Positions 11,081 to 18,860 of a stretch of DNA of 27,985 nucleotides are shown here, piece by piece. The position numbers and the translations under genes were made by a program. Source of the DNA: CAZGVV01 sp964529155 (GTDB taxonomy: Bacteria > Pseudomonadota > Alphaproteobacteria > Rickettsiales > SXRF01); assembly GCA_964529155.1 (NCBI GenBank), contig CAZGVV010000024.1:1-27985 (forward strand), given 5' to 3'. The notes below the pieces were generated by a model. The model saw only the letters and a list, made by a program, of their open reading frames with translations, did no database searches and was not told where the DNA came from. Within the stretch, counting starts at the first letter, position 1. Every line of letters starts with the position of its first letter.

Positions 11081-11748
11081 AAATTCTCATCATTGAGGAC
11101 GATAAGGAAGCCGCGCAATACCTCGCTAAAGGACTGCGCGAACAAGGCTATGTCGTAGACCATGCAGCCTCTGGAAAAGACGGCTTATTTTTAGGCGCTT
11201 CAGAAGCATATGATGCCATGATCATAGACCGTATGGTGCCAGAAATTGACGGCGTAACGATTATTCAAACCTTACGCGCCTCCGGCAACCAAACCCCTAT
11301 TTTAATTTTAACTGCGCTCGACAAGGTGGAAGAGCGCGTCAAAGGCTTAAAATCCGGCGCGGATGATTATTTAGTAAAACCCTATTCCTTTACCGAATTA
11401 CTGGCCCGCCTAGAAGCAATTACCAGGCGAAAACCTGCCAATGCGGCTGTCACCAAGTTAAGCTGCGGCGAATTGGAGATGGATTTACTATCGCGGAATG
11501 TAACACGCGCCGGGAAAATGATTGATTTGCAGGCGCGGGAATTTGCACTGCTTGAGTATCTAATGCGTAACTGCGGCACCGTTGTTACGCGCACCATGCT
11601 GCTTGAGCATGTCTGGGATTATAATTTTGATCCGCAAACCAATGTAATTGACGTACATATCAGCCGGTTGCGTCAAAAAGTAGATAAAGGCTTCGGAAAA
11701 TCGATGATCCAAACCCTACGCGGGGCTGGATATCGACTGGATGCATGA
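11077..11748 (+). CDS. OmpR/PhoB-family response regulator
   Basis: A two-domain DNA-binding response regulator of 223 aa. The receiver domain (1-115) has the acidic pocket E7-D8-D9, phospho-acceptor D51 (IIDRMVPEIDG), T79 and K101 in LVKPYSFTELL. The winged-helix effector domain (about 125-223) has REFALLEYLMRNCGTVVTR and ends with the family-typical DVHISRLRQKVD and IQTLRGAGYRL. It overlaps the preceding glycan gene by 4 bp and is followed within 8 bp by its likely partner kinase, giving a three-gene unit. Targets are unknown. The bracketed promoter at 13235-13285, just downstream of the kinase, is a natural candidate, but that is inference. Confidence 0.95.
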   Translation: MKILIIEDDKEAAQYLAKGLREQGYVVDHAASGKDGLFLGASEAYDAMIIDRMVPEIDGVTIIQTLRASGNQTPILILTALDKVEERVKGLKSGADDYLVKPYSFTELLARLEAITRRKPANAAVTKLSCGELEMDLLSRNVTRAGKMIDLQAREFALLEYLMRNCGTVVTRTMLLEHVWDYNFDPQTNVIDVHISRLRQKVDKGFGKSMIQTLRGAGYRLDA

Positions 11749-11755
11749 GGTAGCT

Positions 11756-13159
11756 ATGCTTCGGCTGCTACGTATTTTTCATACCTTTACGTTCCGCCTT
11801 GGCCTGGTTTACGTCGGGCTGTTTTCGTTTTCAGCCATGATATTGTTCGGGTTCATTTATACCTACGCTACCCATTATATTGATGACCAAATCAGCGATG
11901 CGATTCATGTCCGCGTAGAAATGCTGCGCAATGAATACCGGGAAAATGGCTCTGTTGGCTTGGAGGCGCGGCTTAAGGAACTCATCGCCAGTGATGACGA
12001 CGGCGCGGAAATTTATCTGCTGGTCAATAATAAAAATGAGCATTTATCCGGCAATCTCAACGAATGGCCTCAATTCGCCGTGCCGGGAGGAGCCTATGAA
12101 AAAGATGGTCAGTGGATGCGCTTTTTTATTCAAAACACCCGTGACCAATTCGGCAGCATCGCAGTTAAAGCTGTCTCCCTGCCACTTTCCAAATGGCGAA
12201 CATTACTGGTCGGTCAAAGCCAGCAAAGCTTGCGTAATGTCGAGCACACTATTATTCAAGCATTTTGGGCAAGCTTGCTGTTGATTTCCGGTATGGCCAT
12301 TTTAGGTGCAGCGGTCATGACGCGAAGCGTTATGCGCCGTCTTTCTATTATCAATCGCTCGGCCGATACCATTATGCAAGGCGCACTTTCCACGCGTATC
12401 CCCTTTAATCGCAGCGGCGATGAGTTTGATGAATTATCGCATAACCTCAATCGTATGTTGGACCGCATCGAAGCGCTGCTCCAATCGCTCAGCCAGTTTG
12501 CCAGCAATATCGCCCATGATTTACGCAGCCCGCTTCAACGTATTGTGGCACGCACAGAGGCAGGTCTTCGTGGCATGAAAGAAACCACCGCCGCCCGTCG
12601 TCTACTGGAAAAAAACGTGGCTGATATGCAGGAACTGATCGGCACATTTAATTCTATTTTGAAAATTACCGCCTTGGAAGCCAACACCGACATAAGCGCC
12701 TTTGAGCCCTGTGATTTAAGCGCAATCCTCACGCATCTAGCCGAATTTTATGAACCCTACGCCACGGAAAAGCATATCCGTCTGGAATGTAACTTACCTA
12801 CGCTTCCGGCTATTTTGGGTGAGAAAAATTTGCTTACTCAAGCATTCTCCAACTTATTGGATAATGCGATAAAATTTGCGCCGGAACAGAGTGTTGTATT
12901 AGTCCATGCGCGCACGAATACGCATGAACAACGTGATACCATCGATATTACGGTAAGCGATTGTGGGCCCGGAATACCTGAGGAATACCGTAGCAAAGTA
13001 TTTGAGAAATTTTTCCGCTTAGAAAGCAGCCGTCATACGCGTGGCAACGGATTGGGCTTAAGTCTAGTAGCGGCAATTGCCCGTATGCATAGCGCTGACA
13101 TAACGCTTTCCGACCACGCGCCGGGATTAATTGTAACCATCTCTTTTCCTGCACCATAA
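11756..13159 (+). CDS. Membrane sensor histidine kinase (HAMP, HisKA, HATPase)
   Basis: Probable partner of the upstream response regulator. Chosen start is the ATG at 11756, 8 bp after the regulator's stop and preceded by GAGG at the right distance; an ATG at 11741 would add five residues. Numbering from 11756: transmembrane segment 1 (about 15-37), a periplasmic sensor region of about 130 residues, transmembrane segment 2 (about 170-190), a HAMP linker, an H-box NIAHDLRSPLQRI with phospho-acceptor H254, an N-box LLDNAIKFA, G1 DCGPGIP, F-box FEKFFRLE and G2 GNGLGLSL. All catalytic motifs are intact. The sensor region resembles none I recognise, so the signal is unknown. Confidence 0.95.
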   Translation: MLRLLRIFHTFTFRLGLVYVGLFSFSAMILFGFIYTYATHYIDDQISDAIHVRVEMLRNEYRENGSVGLEARLKELIASDDDGAEIYLLVNNKNEHLSGNLNEWPQFAVPGGAYEKDGQWMRFFIQNTRDQFGSIAVKAVSLPLSKWRTLLVGQSQQSLRNVEHTIIQAFWASLLLISGMAILGAAVMTRSVMRRLSIINRSADTIMQGALSTRIPFNRSGDEFDELSHNLNRMLDRIEALLQSLSQFASNIAHDLRSPLQRIVARTEAGLRGMKETTAARRLLEKNVADMQELIGTFNSILKITALEANTDISAFEPCDLSAILTHLAEFYEPYATEKHIRLECNLPTLPAILGEKNLLTQAFSNLLDNAIKFAPEQSVVLVHARTNTHEQRDTIDITVSDCGPGIPEEYRSKVFEKFFRLESSRHTRGNGLGLSLVAAIARMHSADITLSDHAPGLIVTISFPAP

Positions 13160-13234
13160 ACCACTTTCCGGGCCTGTAAATTCATTATAACCACGCAAAT
13201 GCGCGGTGAATTAAATCTTTGTAATATAGAGAAA

Positions 13235-13285
13235 AATCGCTTGGCACGCCTGCGGTGCGAGGGTATAAATTCGCCACAAGCGATT
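13235..13285. promoter_or_regulatory. Near-consensus promoter bracketed by a perfect inverted repeat
   Basis: TTGGCA (13241-13246), a 17-bp spacer and TATAAA (13264-13269) form the best sigma-70-like promoter in the window, reading toward the small exported protein. A perfect 9-bp inverted repeat flanks it: AATCGCTTG (13235-13243), overlapping the -35, and CAAGCGATT (13277-13285), at about the transcription start. The half-site centres are 42 bp apart, about four helical turns. Because transcription would start near 13276, the left arm is not in the mRNA, so this reads as a DNA operator and not an RNA hairpin. Confidence 0.6.
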
Positions 13286-13345
13286 ATTGTGTAATCGCCA
13301 GCTAATATAGGCTGCAATATCAACCCTAACGATTAGGATATATAT

Positions 13346-13675
13346 ATGAAAAAGTTCATTATCGCTGCCCTTGCCGCAGCCCTGCCTGTAGCCGCTATGG
13401 CTTCTGCACCAGCCACCACGCCTGCCCCTGCAACCACCGCAGCAGCTCCTGCTCCTATGATGATGAAATCGGAAGTCAAAACCGAAACCACCACCATTAA
13501 GCCAGCTGAAGCGGTTAAAATGCAGATGGAAGACGGCTCATGGGCTCAAGTTGAAGCCGATGGCAGCGTAAAAGTCAGCAAAGATGGCGGCAAAACCTGG
13601 ATGCCAGCGCCAGATGGCTCCTGGAAAATGAAAGACGGCAGCATTGTTGTCACCAAAGGCGGCAAAAAAGCTTAA
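13346..13675 (+). CDS. Small exported protein with DGSW-type repeats
   Basis: Function not recognised. The 109-aa product has a clear Sec signal peptide, MKKFIIAALAAALPVAAMASA with probable cleavage after ASA near residue 21, then a Pro/Ala/Thr-rich linker (22-38), a Met run and a C-terminal module of short repeats: EDGSWAQVEADGSVKVSKDGG followed by PDGSWKMKDGSIVVTKGG. These look like a few beta-hairpin units, so the mature protein is probably a small periplasmic or secreted beta-rich protein. TAGGA precedes the ATG by about seven bases. A strong candidate promoter lies upstream (13241-13269) and an intrinsic terminator immediately downstream, so it is probably transcribed alone and at a high level. 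Its position directly after a two-component system makes it a plausible target of that system. Confidence 0.85.
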   Translation: MKKFIIAALAAALPVAAMASAPATTPAPATTAAAPAPMMMKSEVKTETTTIKPAEAVKMQMEDGSWAQVEADGSVKVSKDGGKTWMPAPDGSWKMKDGSIVVTKGGKKA

Positions 13676-13696
13676 CTATTAAGCTGTTTACACAGG

Positions 13697-13725
13697 AAAG
13701 GGCGGCCTTCGGGTCGCCCTTTTTT
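13697..13725 (+). terminator. Intrinsic (Rho-independent) terminator
   Basis: An 11-bp stem (13697-13707 with 13712-13722, one G-T wobble) closed by a TTCG tetraloop (13708-13711), with T's from 13720 to 13725. It starts 22 bp after the stop of the small exported protein. This is the clearest terminator in the window. Confidence 0.9.
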
Positions 13726-13821
13726 ATGGGAAAATTTATGGGAAAATTGGATATTCGACAAAAAACGGCATTTACACGGCATATTGCCAAATGCCCCGCG
13801 CTCCGCTAGGTTGCGCCTCCT

Positions 13822-15378
13822 ATGGATAAAATCCTCATTCTTGATTTCGGTTCGCAAGTTACCCAGCTCATCGCCCGGCGCGTGCGCGAGCACGGCGTCT
13901 ATTCTGAAATTCGCCCCTATAGCACGTCCGCCGCTGACATTGCTGCGTTTCAACCCAAGGCGATCATTCTTTCCGGTGGCCCCGCTTCCGTGCATGAAGA
14001 ATTTTCGCCACGCTGCGCCGATATTGTGTTTACGCTCGGCGTCCCCGTGCTTGGCATTTGCTACGGCGAACAACTCATCTGCCAAATGCTCGGCGGAAAA
14101 GTCGAGCCCGCCCACGCCCGCGAATTTGGCCGCGCGCACATACGCGCCGTAAAATCTTGCCGATTATTTGAAGGCGTATGGAAAGAAGGCCAAGAATATT
14201 CGGTATGGATGAGTCATGGTGATGCCGTAAGCGCATTGCCAGCAGGATTCCATGTCATTGCCGATACGCCCTCAGCCCCGTTTGCTGCCATAGCCGATGA
14301 ATCACGCAAAATTTACGGCGTGCAATTTCATCCTGAAGTCATGCACACCCCAGACGGCGCAGCGCTTTTGCATAATTTCACTCACCGCATTGCAGGATGT
14401 CGTGGGGATTGGAGCATGCATGCGTTTCGCGCACAGGCAATCGAAAAAATTCGCAACCACGTGGGAAATGGCCGTGTGCTATGCGGTGTCTCCGGCGGCG
14501 TGGATTCCACCGTGGTTGCTGCACTGCTACGTGAAGCCATTGGTGACCGCCTCACCTGCATTTTCATCGACACCGGTTGCCTGCGTCTGAATGAAGCACG
14601 CCAGGTTGAAGACCTTTTCCGCAGTCATTTCAATATTCCGCTGGTTTCCATTGACGCCAGCCTGTTGTTTTTAAATCGCCTGAACGGCGTCTCTGACCCT
14701 GAGCGTAAGCGTAAAATTATCGGCGAAACATTTATCGAAGTGTTCGAAATCGAATCGGAAAAAGTGCAGGAGCACGAAGGTACGTTTGAATTTCTGGCCC
14801 AAGGCACACTCTACCCCGATGTGATCGAATCCGTATCTTTTTCCGGAGGTCCTAGCGTTACCATTAAATCCCACCATAACGTTGGCGGTTTGCCGGAGCG
14901 TATGAAACTGAAATTGGTTGAGCCATTGCGCGAATTATTTAAAGACGAAGTGCGCCGCCTTGGGCTTGAACTTGGGCTTCCCTCTGAACTGGTAGGCCGC
15001 CATCCCTTCCCCGGTCCCGGCCTTGCCATTCGCATTCCGGGTGACATCACCTCGGAAAAACTCAACCTCCTTCGTGCAGCGGATGCTATTTACATTGAAG
15101 AAATTCGCAACAGCGGCCTCTACGACACCATCTGGCAGGCGTTCTGTGTTTTACTGCCGGTAAAAACCGTGGGCGTCATGGGCGATGCCCGCACCTATGA
15201 ATATGTTTGCGCGCTGCGCGCCGTTACGTCTTCTGACGGTATGACCGCGGATTATTTTCCATTCGATCATGCTTTTTTAGGCCGTGTAGCCAACCGCATC
15301 ATAAACGAGGTGCGCGGGATTAATCGTGTGGTATATGATGTAACCAGCAAGCCGCCGGGCACCATTGAGTGGGAATAA
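13822..15378 (+). CDS. guaA: GMP synthase (glutamine-hydrolysing)
   Basis: GuaA converts XMP, ATP and glutamine to GMP. The N-terminal class I amidotransferase domain has the nucleophile Cys80 in LGICYGEQ and the His170/Glu172 pair in GVQFHPE. The ATP pyrophosphatase domain has the P-loop SGGVDST (224-230). The C-terminal dimerisation domain includes RHPFPGPGLAIR and ends KPPGTIEWE, as in the family. Length of 518 aa is normal. The motif after the nucleophile reads YGEQ where E. coli has YGMQ; the catalytic residues are all present. The ATG at 13822 gives the expected N-terminus (MDKILILDFGSQ), though no Shine-Dalgarno is obvious. A 27-codon frame precedes it (13726-13809). The next gene starts one base after its stop. 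Confidence 0.97.
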   Translation: MDKILILDFGSQVTQLIARRVREHGVYSEIRPYSTSAADIAAFQPKAIILSGGPASVHEEFSPRCADIVFTLGVPVLGICYGEQLICQMLGGKVEPAHAREFGRAHIRAVKSCRLFEGVWKEGQEYSVWMSHGDAVSALPAGFHVIADTPSAPFAAIADESRKIYGVQFHPEVMHTPDGAALLHNFTHRIAGCRGDWSMHAFRAQAIEKIRNHVGNGRVLCGVSGGVDSTVVAALLREAIGDRLTCIFIDTGCLRLNEARQVEDLFRSHFNIPLVSIDASLLFLNRLNGVSDPERKRKIIGETFIEVFEIESEKVQEHEGTFEFLAQGTLYPDVIESVSFSGGPSVTIKSHHNVGGLPERMKLKLVEPLRELFKDEVRRLGLELGLPSELVGRHPFPGPGLAIRIPGDITSEKLNLLRAADAIYIEEIRNSGLYDTIWQAFCVLLPVKTVGVMGDARTYEYVCALRAVTSSDGMTADYFPFDHAFLGRVANRIINEVRGINRVVYDVTSKPPGTIEWE

Positions 15379-15379
15379 T

Positions 15380-16006
15380 ATGAATGAAATTCTCCGCGAG
15401 ATAGAAGATGAAATCCGCGCCGATAAGCTCCGCGAATTATGGGCGCAGATTGGCCCGTGGATCATCAGCGGCAGCATCGCCATCGTCATTATGACCGCCA
15501 TTACCGTCGGATGGCAAACCTATTCCCGCAACCGCGAACAAGCGCAAGCCGGACAGCTTTACACTGCGCTTGGCGAAAAAGATGAAGCTGTGCGCGCCAA
15601 AAAACTGGCGGAATTAGTTGAACATCGCCCCGACACTTCACAAGCCGCCTTTGCTCAGCTTCACCAGGCGGCTTTACTGATGAAAGCTGAGAAACCAGCT
15701 GATGCTGTGCCACTTTACACGGATGTCGCGGAAAACTCCCATATCGCCGAAGAGATCCGCCTCATTGCCCGTATGCTTGCATTGCATGCATCAACCCAGG
15801 CAAACAAAGCCATCATTATCGCACCGGTTGAAAACGTGCCGGCTGCGTTTGCGCCACTGGAAAAAGAAGCCGAAGCGTGGAAGCTGTATGCCGATGGGAA
15901 AAAAGAGGCGGCCGCCGCCGCTTTCCGCGCTATTGCTGAAGATATTGCCGCTCCCCTGGCATTACGCACACGCGCCAGCGATATGGCCGCTTATTTGGCT
16001 CCTTAA
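15380..16006 (+). CDS. YfgM-like tetratricopeptide-fold membrane protein
   Basis: A 208-aa protein with a short cytoplasmic N-terminus (MNEILREIEDEIRADKLREL), one transmembrane helix at about 24-46 (IGPWIISGSIAIVIMTAITVG), and an Ala-rich helical periplasmic domain with TPR-like helix pairs. This is the architecture of the family that includes E. coli YfgM, linked to envelope protein folding and found beside bamB and der in many proteobacteria; the same order is present here. The ATG at 15380, one base after the guaA stop, is preferred to an in-frame TTG at 15365 because it gives the usual N-terminus. The function in this organism is inferred from family and position. Confidence 0.85.
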   Translation: MNEILREIEDEIRADKLRELWAQIGPWIISGSIAIVIMTAITVGWQTYSRNREQAQAGQLYTALGEKDEAVRAKKLAELVEHRPDTSQAAFAQLHQAALLMKAEKPADAVPLYTDVAENSHIAEEIRLIARMLALHASTQANKAIIIAPVENVPAAFAPLEKEAEAWKLYADGKKEAAAAAFRAIAEDIAAPLALRTRASDMAAYLAP

Positions 16007-16007
16007 C

Positions 16008-17351
16008 ATGCAACTCCGCACCGCATGCTTGCTCCTTGCCTTCACCCTGCCAGTGGCAGCGTGTAGCTCCATGCCCTCCTGGATGGGAGGAACGAAAAAA
16101 GAATCCTCTAAACTGGCTGGCGAGCGTGTCTCCGTCTTGCGCGAAACGTCAAAACTGGAACCCGATAGCAGTCTCAGTAATATCGCAGTGGATATACCCA
16201 CCGCCGCACCCAACGACGCCTGGCCCCAGCACGGCGGACAAAGTGACTCCAAGATCAATAGCAATCCTGCACTTGGTGTAAGTTTTGAACACCGCCAGTC
16301 AGCCAGCATGGGCGATGGCAATAGTTTCAAATACAAGCTCATCCCGGCGCCGGTCATCGGGGGGAGCGCAATCTTTACTATGGATGCCCGCGGCCATATT
16401 TCAGCCCACGACATGAAAAACGTAAGCGAAGTGCGCTGGATTTCCCCCGGTGTCGCCGGCACCGACGATGAGGCGGTTATGGGTGGCGGCCTTGCTTATG
16501 ACAATGGCCGTATTTATGCCACCTGCGGACGCGGCCTTGTTGCAGCGTTTGATGCAAAAACCGGCATGGAATTATGGCGTCAATTGTTAAGCACACCTCT
16601 GCGCGCTGCACCGCACGTTATCGGCGGACGCGTGTTTGCTGTCACCGATGATAGCCAGCTGTATGCCCTCAATGCCAATTCCGGCGCTATCCTATGGAGT
16701 CATCGCGGTGTAAATGAAGGCACTGGCTTCTTAATCGCCGCCTCACCTGCCGCCACCGACGACATTGTCATCGCCCCGTATGCCTCCGGTGAAGTACATG
16801 CGCTTCGTGCTGCATCGGGTGATGCCTTATGGAATGACGTATTGATCGCACCCCAGCAACAAACCGCAACCTCTGTATTCACCGGTATTGGCGGAGACCC
16901 TGTTATTGTTGATAATATTCTTTATGTTGCCGGTAGTGTTGGTGAATTTGCAGCGTTTGATGTGGAATCTGGCCGCCGTCTATGGGAACAACCCGTTTCT
17001 TCCGTTTCCACCCCATGGGTAGCTGGAGATTATGTTTACGTCCTTACCACTGACAGTGCCTTGGTTGCGTTCCAACGGCTGGATGGCCGTATCCGCTGGG
17101 TGCGGCAACTCCCTGCACTGGAAAATGAAAAGGACAAAAAGAGCCGCCGTTACATCTGGAATGGTCCCGTCATGGCCGGAAGCAGGCTTTTAGTCGTCGG
17201 TGCGCATGGCACATTAATGGAAATTTCTCCGCAGGACGGCAGCATCTTAGGGGAAACCAGCCTACCAGACGGCATTTACACACCACCCGTGGTGGCAGGC
17301 GGAGTACTTTACCTCGGCACGGATGATGCTACGCTCTATGCATTGTATTAA
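16008..17351 (+). CDS. bamB: Outer-membrane assembly lipoprotein BamB (PQQ-like beta-propeller)
   Basis: BamB is the beta-propeller lipoprotein of the BAM complex, which inserts beta-barrel proteins into the outer membrane. The chosen ATG at 16008 lies two bases after the preceding stop and gives a lipoprotein signal, LPVAAC, with the lipidated Cys at residue 19. The in-frame reading extends further upstream but would overlap the YfgM-like gene and lose the signal at the N-terminus. The 447-aa product has repeated propeller-blade motifs of the PQQ type, such as GRGLVAAFDAKTGMELWRQ, QLYALNANSGAILWSH, GEFAAFDVESGRRLWEQ and the final LYLGTDDATLYALY. It belongs to the guaA - YfgM-like - bamB - der block. 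Confidence 0.92.
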   Translation: MQLRTACLLLAFTLPVAACSSMPSWMGGTKKESSKLAGERVSVLRETSKLEPDSSLSNIAVDIPTAAPNDAWPQHGGQSDSKINSNPALGVSFEHRQSASMGDGNSFKYKLIPAPVIGGSAIFTMDARGHISAHDMKNVSEVRWISPGVAGTDDEAVMGGGLAYDNGRIYATCGRGLVAAFDAKTGMELWRQLLSTPLRAAPHVIGGRVFAVTDDSQLYALNANSGAILWSHRGVNEGTGFLIAASPAATDDIVIAPYASGEVHALRAASGDALWNDVLIAPQQQTATSVFTGIGGDPVIVDNILYVAGSVGEFAAFDVESGRRLWEQPVSSVSTPWVAGDYVYVLTTDSALVAFQRLDGRIRWVRQLPALENEKDKKSRRYIWNGPVMAGSRLLVVGAHGTLMEISPQDGSILGETSLPDGIYTPPVVAGGVLYLGTDDATLYALY

Positions 17352-17352
17352 T

Positions 17353-17375
17353 ACTAGTTATAGGTTATACCTAGT
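17353..17375. repeat. Imperfect palindrome between bamB and der
   Basis: ACTAG at 17353 and CTAGT at the right end bound a 23-bp imperfect palindrome with internal TATA matches. It could be an operator or a weak terminator; no T-run follows. A TAGAAT at 17425-17430 is a possible -10 for der, but no -35 is seen. Confidence 0.3.
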
Positions 17376-17440
17376 CGGCAGGGAATTATAGGAACTACCC
17401 CCCCTATCCCGATAACCAATAACGTAGAATACATCACCTC

Positions 17441-18799
17441 ATGCTTAATGTTGCCATTGTTGGCCGTCCCAATGTAGGAAAATCAACGCTTTTCAATCGA
17501 TTGATCGGCACCAAAGCCGCTATTGTCGCCGACACCCCGGGTGTCACGCGTGACCGCCAGGAAGGGGCAGCCCGTATTGGCCCCCTGGATTTCTTGCTTT
17601 ATGATACGGCAGGCTTGGAAGATGCAGCTCCCGGCTCCTTAAGCGCCCGTATGACCGCGCAAACGCTGGAAGCAGTGGAAAACTCCGATCTCGTTATGAT
17701 GGTGATTGATGGTCGCGCCGGGCTCACCTCCGCTGACCGCCACTTTGCCGCATTGCTGCGCAAAACCGGTAAAAAAGTGCTGGTACTGGTCAACAAATCC
17801 GAACACATCCCTTCTGTGCAAGCGGCAATCGGAGAAGTGTACAGCCTCGGTTTCGGTGAGCCTATCCCCGTTTCCGCCGAACATGGCGAAGGCATGAATC
17901 ACCTCTATGAAGTGCTCGCCCGTTGTGAGCATGAAGAGATACCCGCAGAGCCGGAAGCGCATGCTACGCATGAATCCCTCACCCTGGCCATTGTAGGCCG
18001 CCCTAATGCCGGGAAATCTACGCTCATCAACCATATGCTCGGCCAGGAACGCCTGCTCACCGGCCCGGAAGCCGGCATCACCCGCGATGCCATTTCTGTT
18101 CCCTTCACCTATGCTGATCGCACCCTCACCTTGGTGGACACCGCCGGCCTTCGCCGCCGCTCGAAAATTGATGACGCGCTGGAACGCATGTCCGCCGCTG
18201 ACGCGCTTAAATCCATACGCCGCGCCAATGTGGTGGTGGTGTTGATGGACGCCACGCTTGCCTTTGAAAAACAGGACATCCAACTCGCCGACCTCGCCGC
18301 CCGTGAAGGCCGCGCCGTAGTGCTTGCCGTCAGTAAATGGGACTTGGTCAGCGCTTCAGACCGTAAAAAATACATGGAAACCTGCCGTGAACTGGCCGAC
18401 TCCTCACTGCCCCAACTGAGCGGTATTCCGATCATTCCCATCTCCACCGTACGCAATATTGGCATGCCAGCCCTGATGCAGGCGGCCTTTCATATGCATG
18501 AATTGTGGAGCTCCCGCCTCACCACCGGCCCACTCAACCGCTGGCTGGAAGCAGCGCTCATGGCGCATGCGCCGCCGATGGTGGAAGGCCGCCGCCTTAA
18601 AATCCGCTACCTCACACAAACCCGCACCCGCCCGCCAAGCTTCACGGTATTTTGCAACATGGAAGAGCTGCCGGGACATTATGAACGCTACATGGTCAAT
18701 TCGCTGCGTAAGCATTTCAAACTGGACGGCGTTCCCATCCGCCTTAATATCCGTAAAGGCAAAAATCCTTATGATGAGTCGGATGACGATGACAGATGA
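17441..18799 (+). CDS. der: Ribosome-associated GTPase Der (EngA)
   Basis: Der is a tandem-GTPase needed for 50S ribosome maturation. The 452-aa product has domain 1 with G1 GRPNVGKS (8-15), DTPG (31-34), DTAG (55-58) and G4 NKSE (118-121); domain 2 with GRPNAGKS (186-193), DTAG (233-236) and SKWD (298-301); and a C-terminal KH-like domain ending RLNIRKGKNPY. The first G4 motif has Glu in place of the usual Asp; from memory an NKxE form is common in alphaproteobacterial Der, so I read it as a lineage trait and not a defect. The last codons (ESDDDDR) run into a GGATGAC tandem repeat that continues past the stop. Confidence 0.96.
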   Translation: MLNVAIVGRPNVGKSTLFNRLIGTKAAIVADTPGVTRDRQEGAARIGPLDFLLYDTAGLEDAAPGSLSARMTAQTLEAVENSDLVMMVIDGRAGLTSADRHFAALLRKTGKKVLVLVNKSEHIPSVQAAIGEVYSLGFGEPIPVSAEHGEGMNHLYEVLARCEHEEIPAEPEAHATHESLTLAIVGRPNAGKSTLINHMLGQERLLTGPEAGITRDAISVPFTYADRTLTLVDTAGLRRRSKIDDALERMSAADALKSIRRANVVVVLMDATLAFEKQDIQLADLAAREGRAVVLAVSKWDLVSASDRKKYMETCRELADSSLPQLSGIPIIPISTVRNIGMPALMQAAFHMHELWSSRLTTGPLNRWLEAALMAHAPPMVEGRRLKIRYLTQTRTRPPSFTVFCNMEELPGHYERYMVNSLRKHFKLDGVPIRLNIRKGKNPYDESDDDDR

Positions 18800-18814
18800 C
18801 GGATGACGGATGAC
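18781..18814. repeat. 7-bp tandem repeat (GGATGAC) across the der stop codon
   Basis: Four 7-bp units and one 6-bp unit: GGATGAC at 18781-18787, a GATGAC unit, then AGATGAC, GGATGAC and GGATGAC to 18814. The first units encode the acidic C-terminus of Der; the rest are noncoding. A TCATCC downstream can pair with GGATGA. Confidence 0.8.
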
Positions 18815-18860
18815 GTGCTACATATCCTCATCCATTCACCGTTAGTCCTTATTTTCTCTT

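Noticed and set aside
13235..13285. 5'-UTR hairpin or riboswitch
   Set aside because: The promoter lies between the arms, so the left arm would not be transcribed with the downstream gene.
17558..17561. Der domain 1 inactivation through its NKSE G4 motif (residues 118-121)
   Set aside because: All other G motifs are intact, and an NKxE form is, as I recall, usual in alphaproteobacterial Der.
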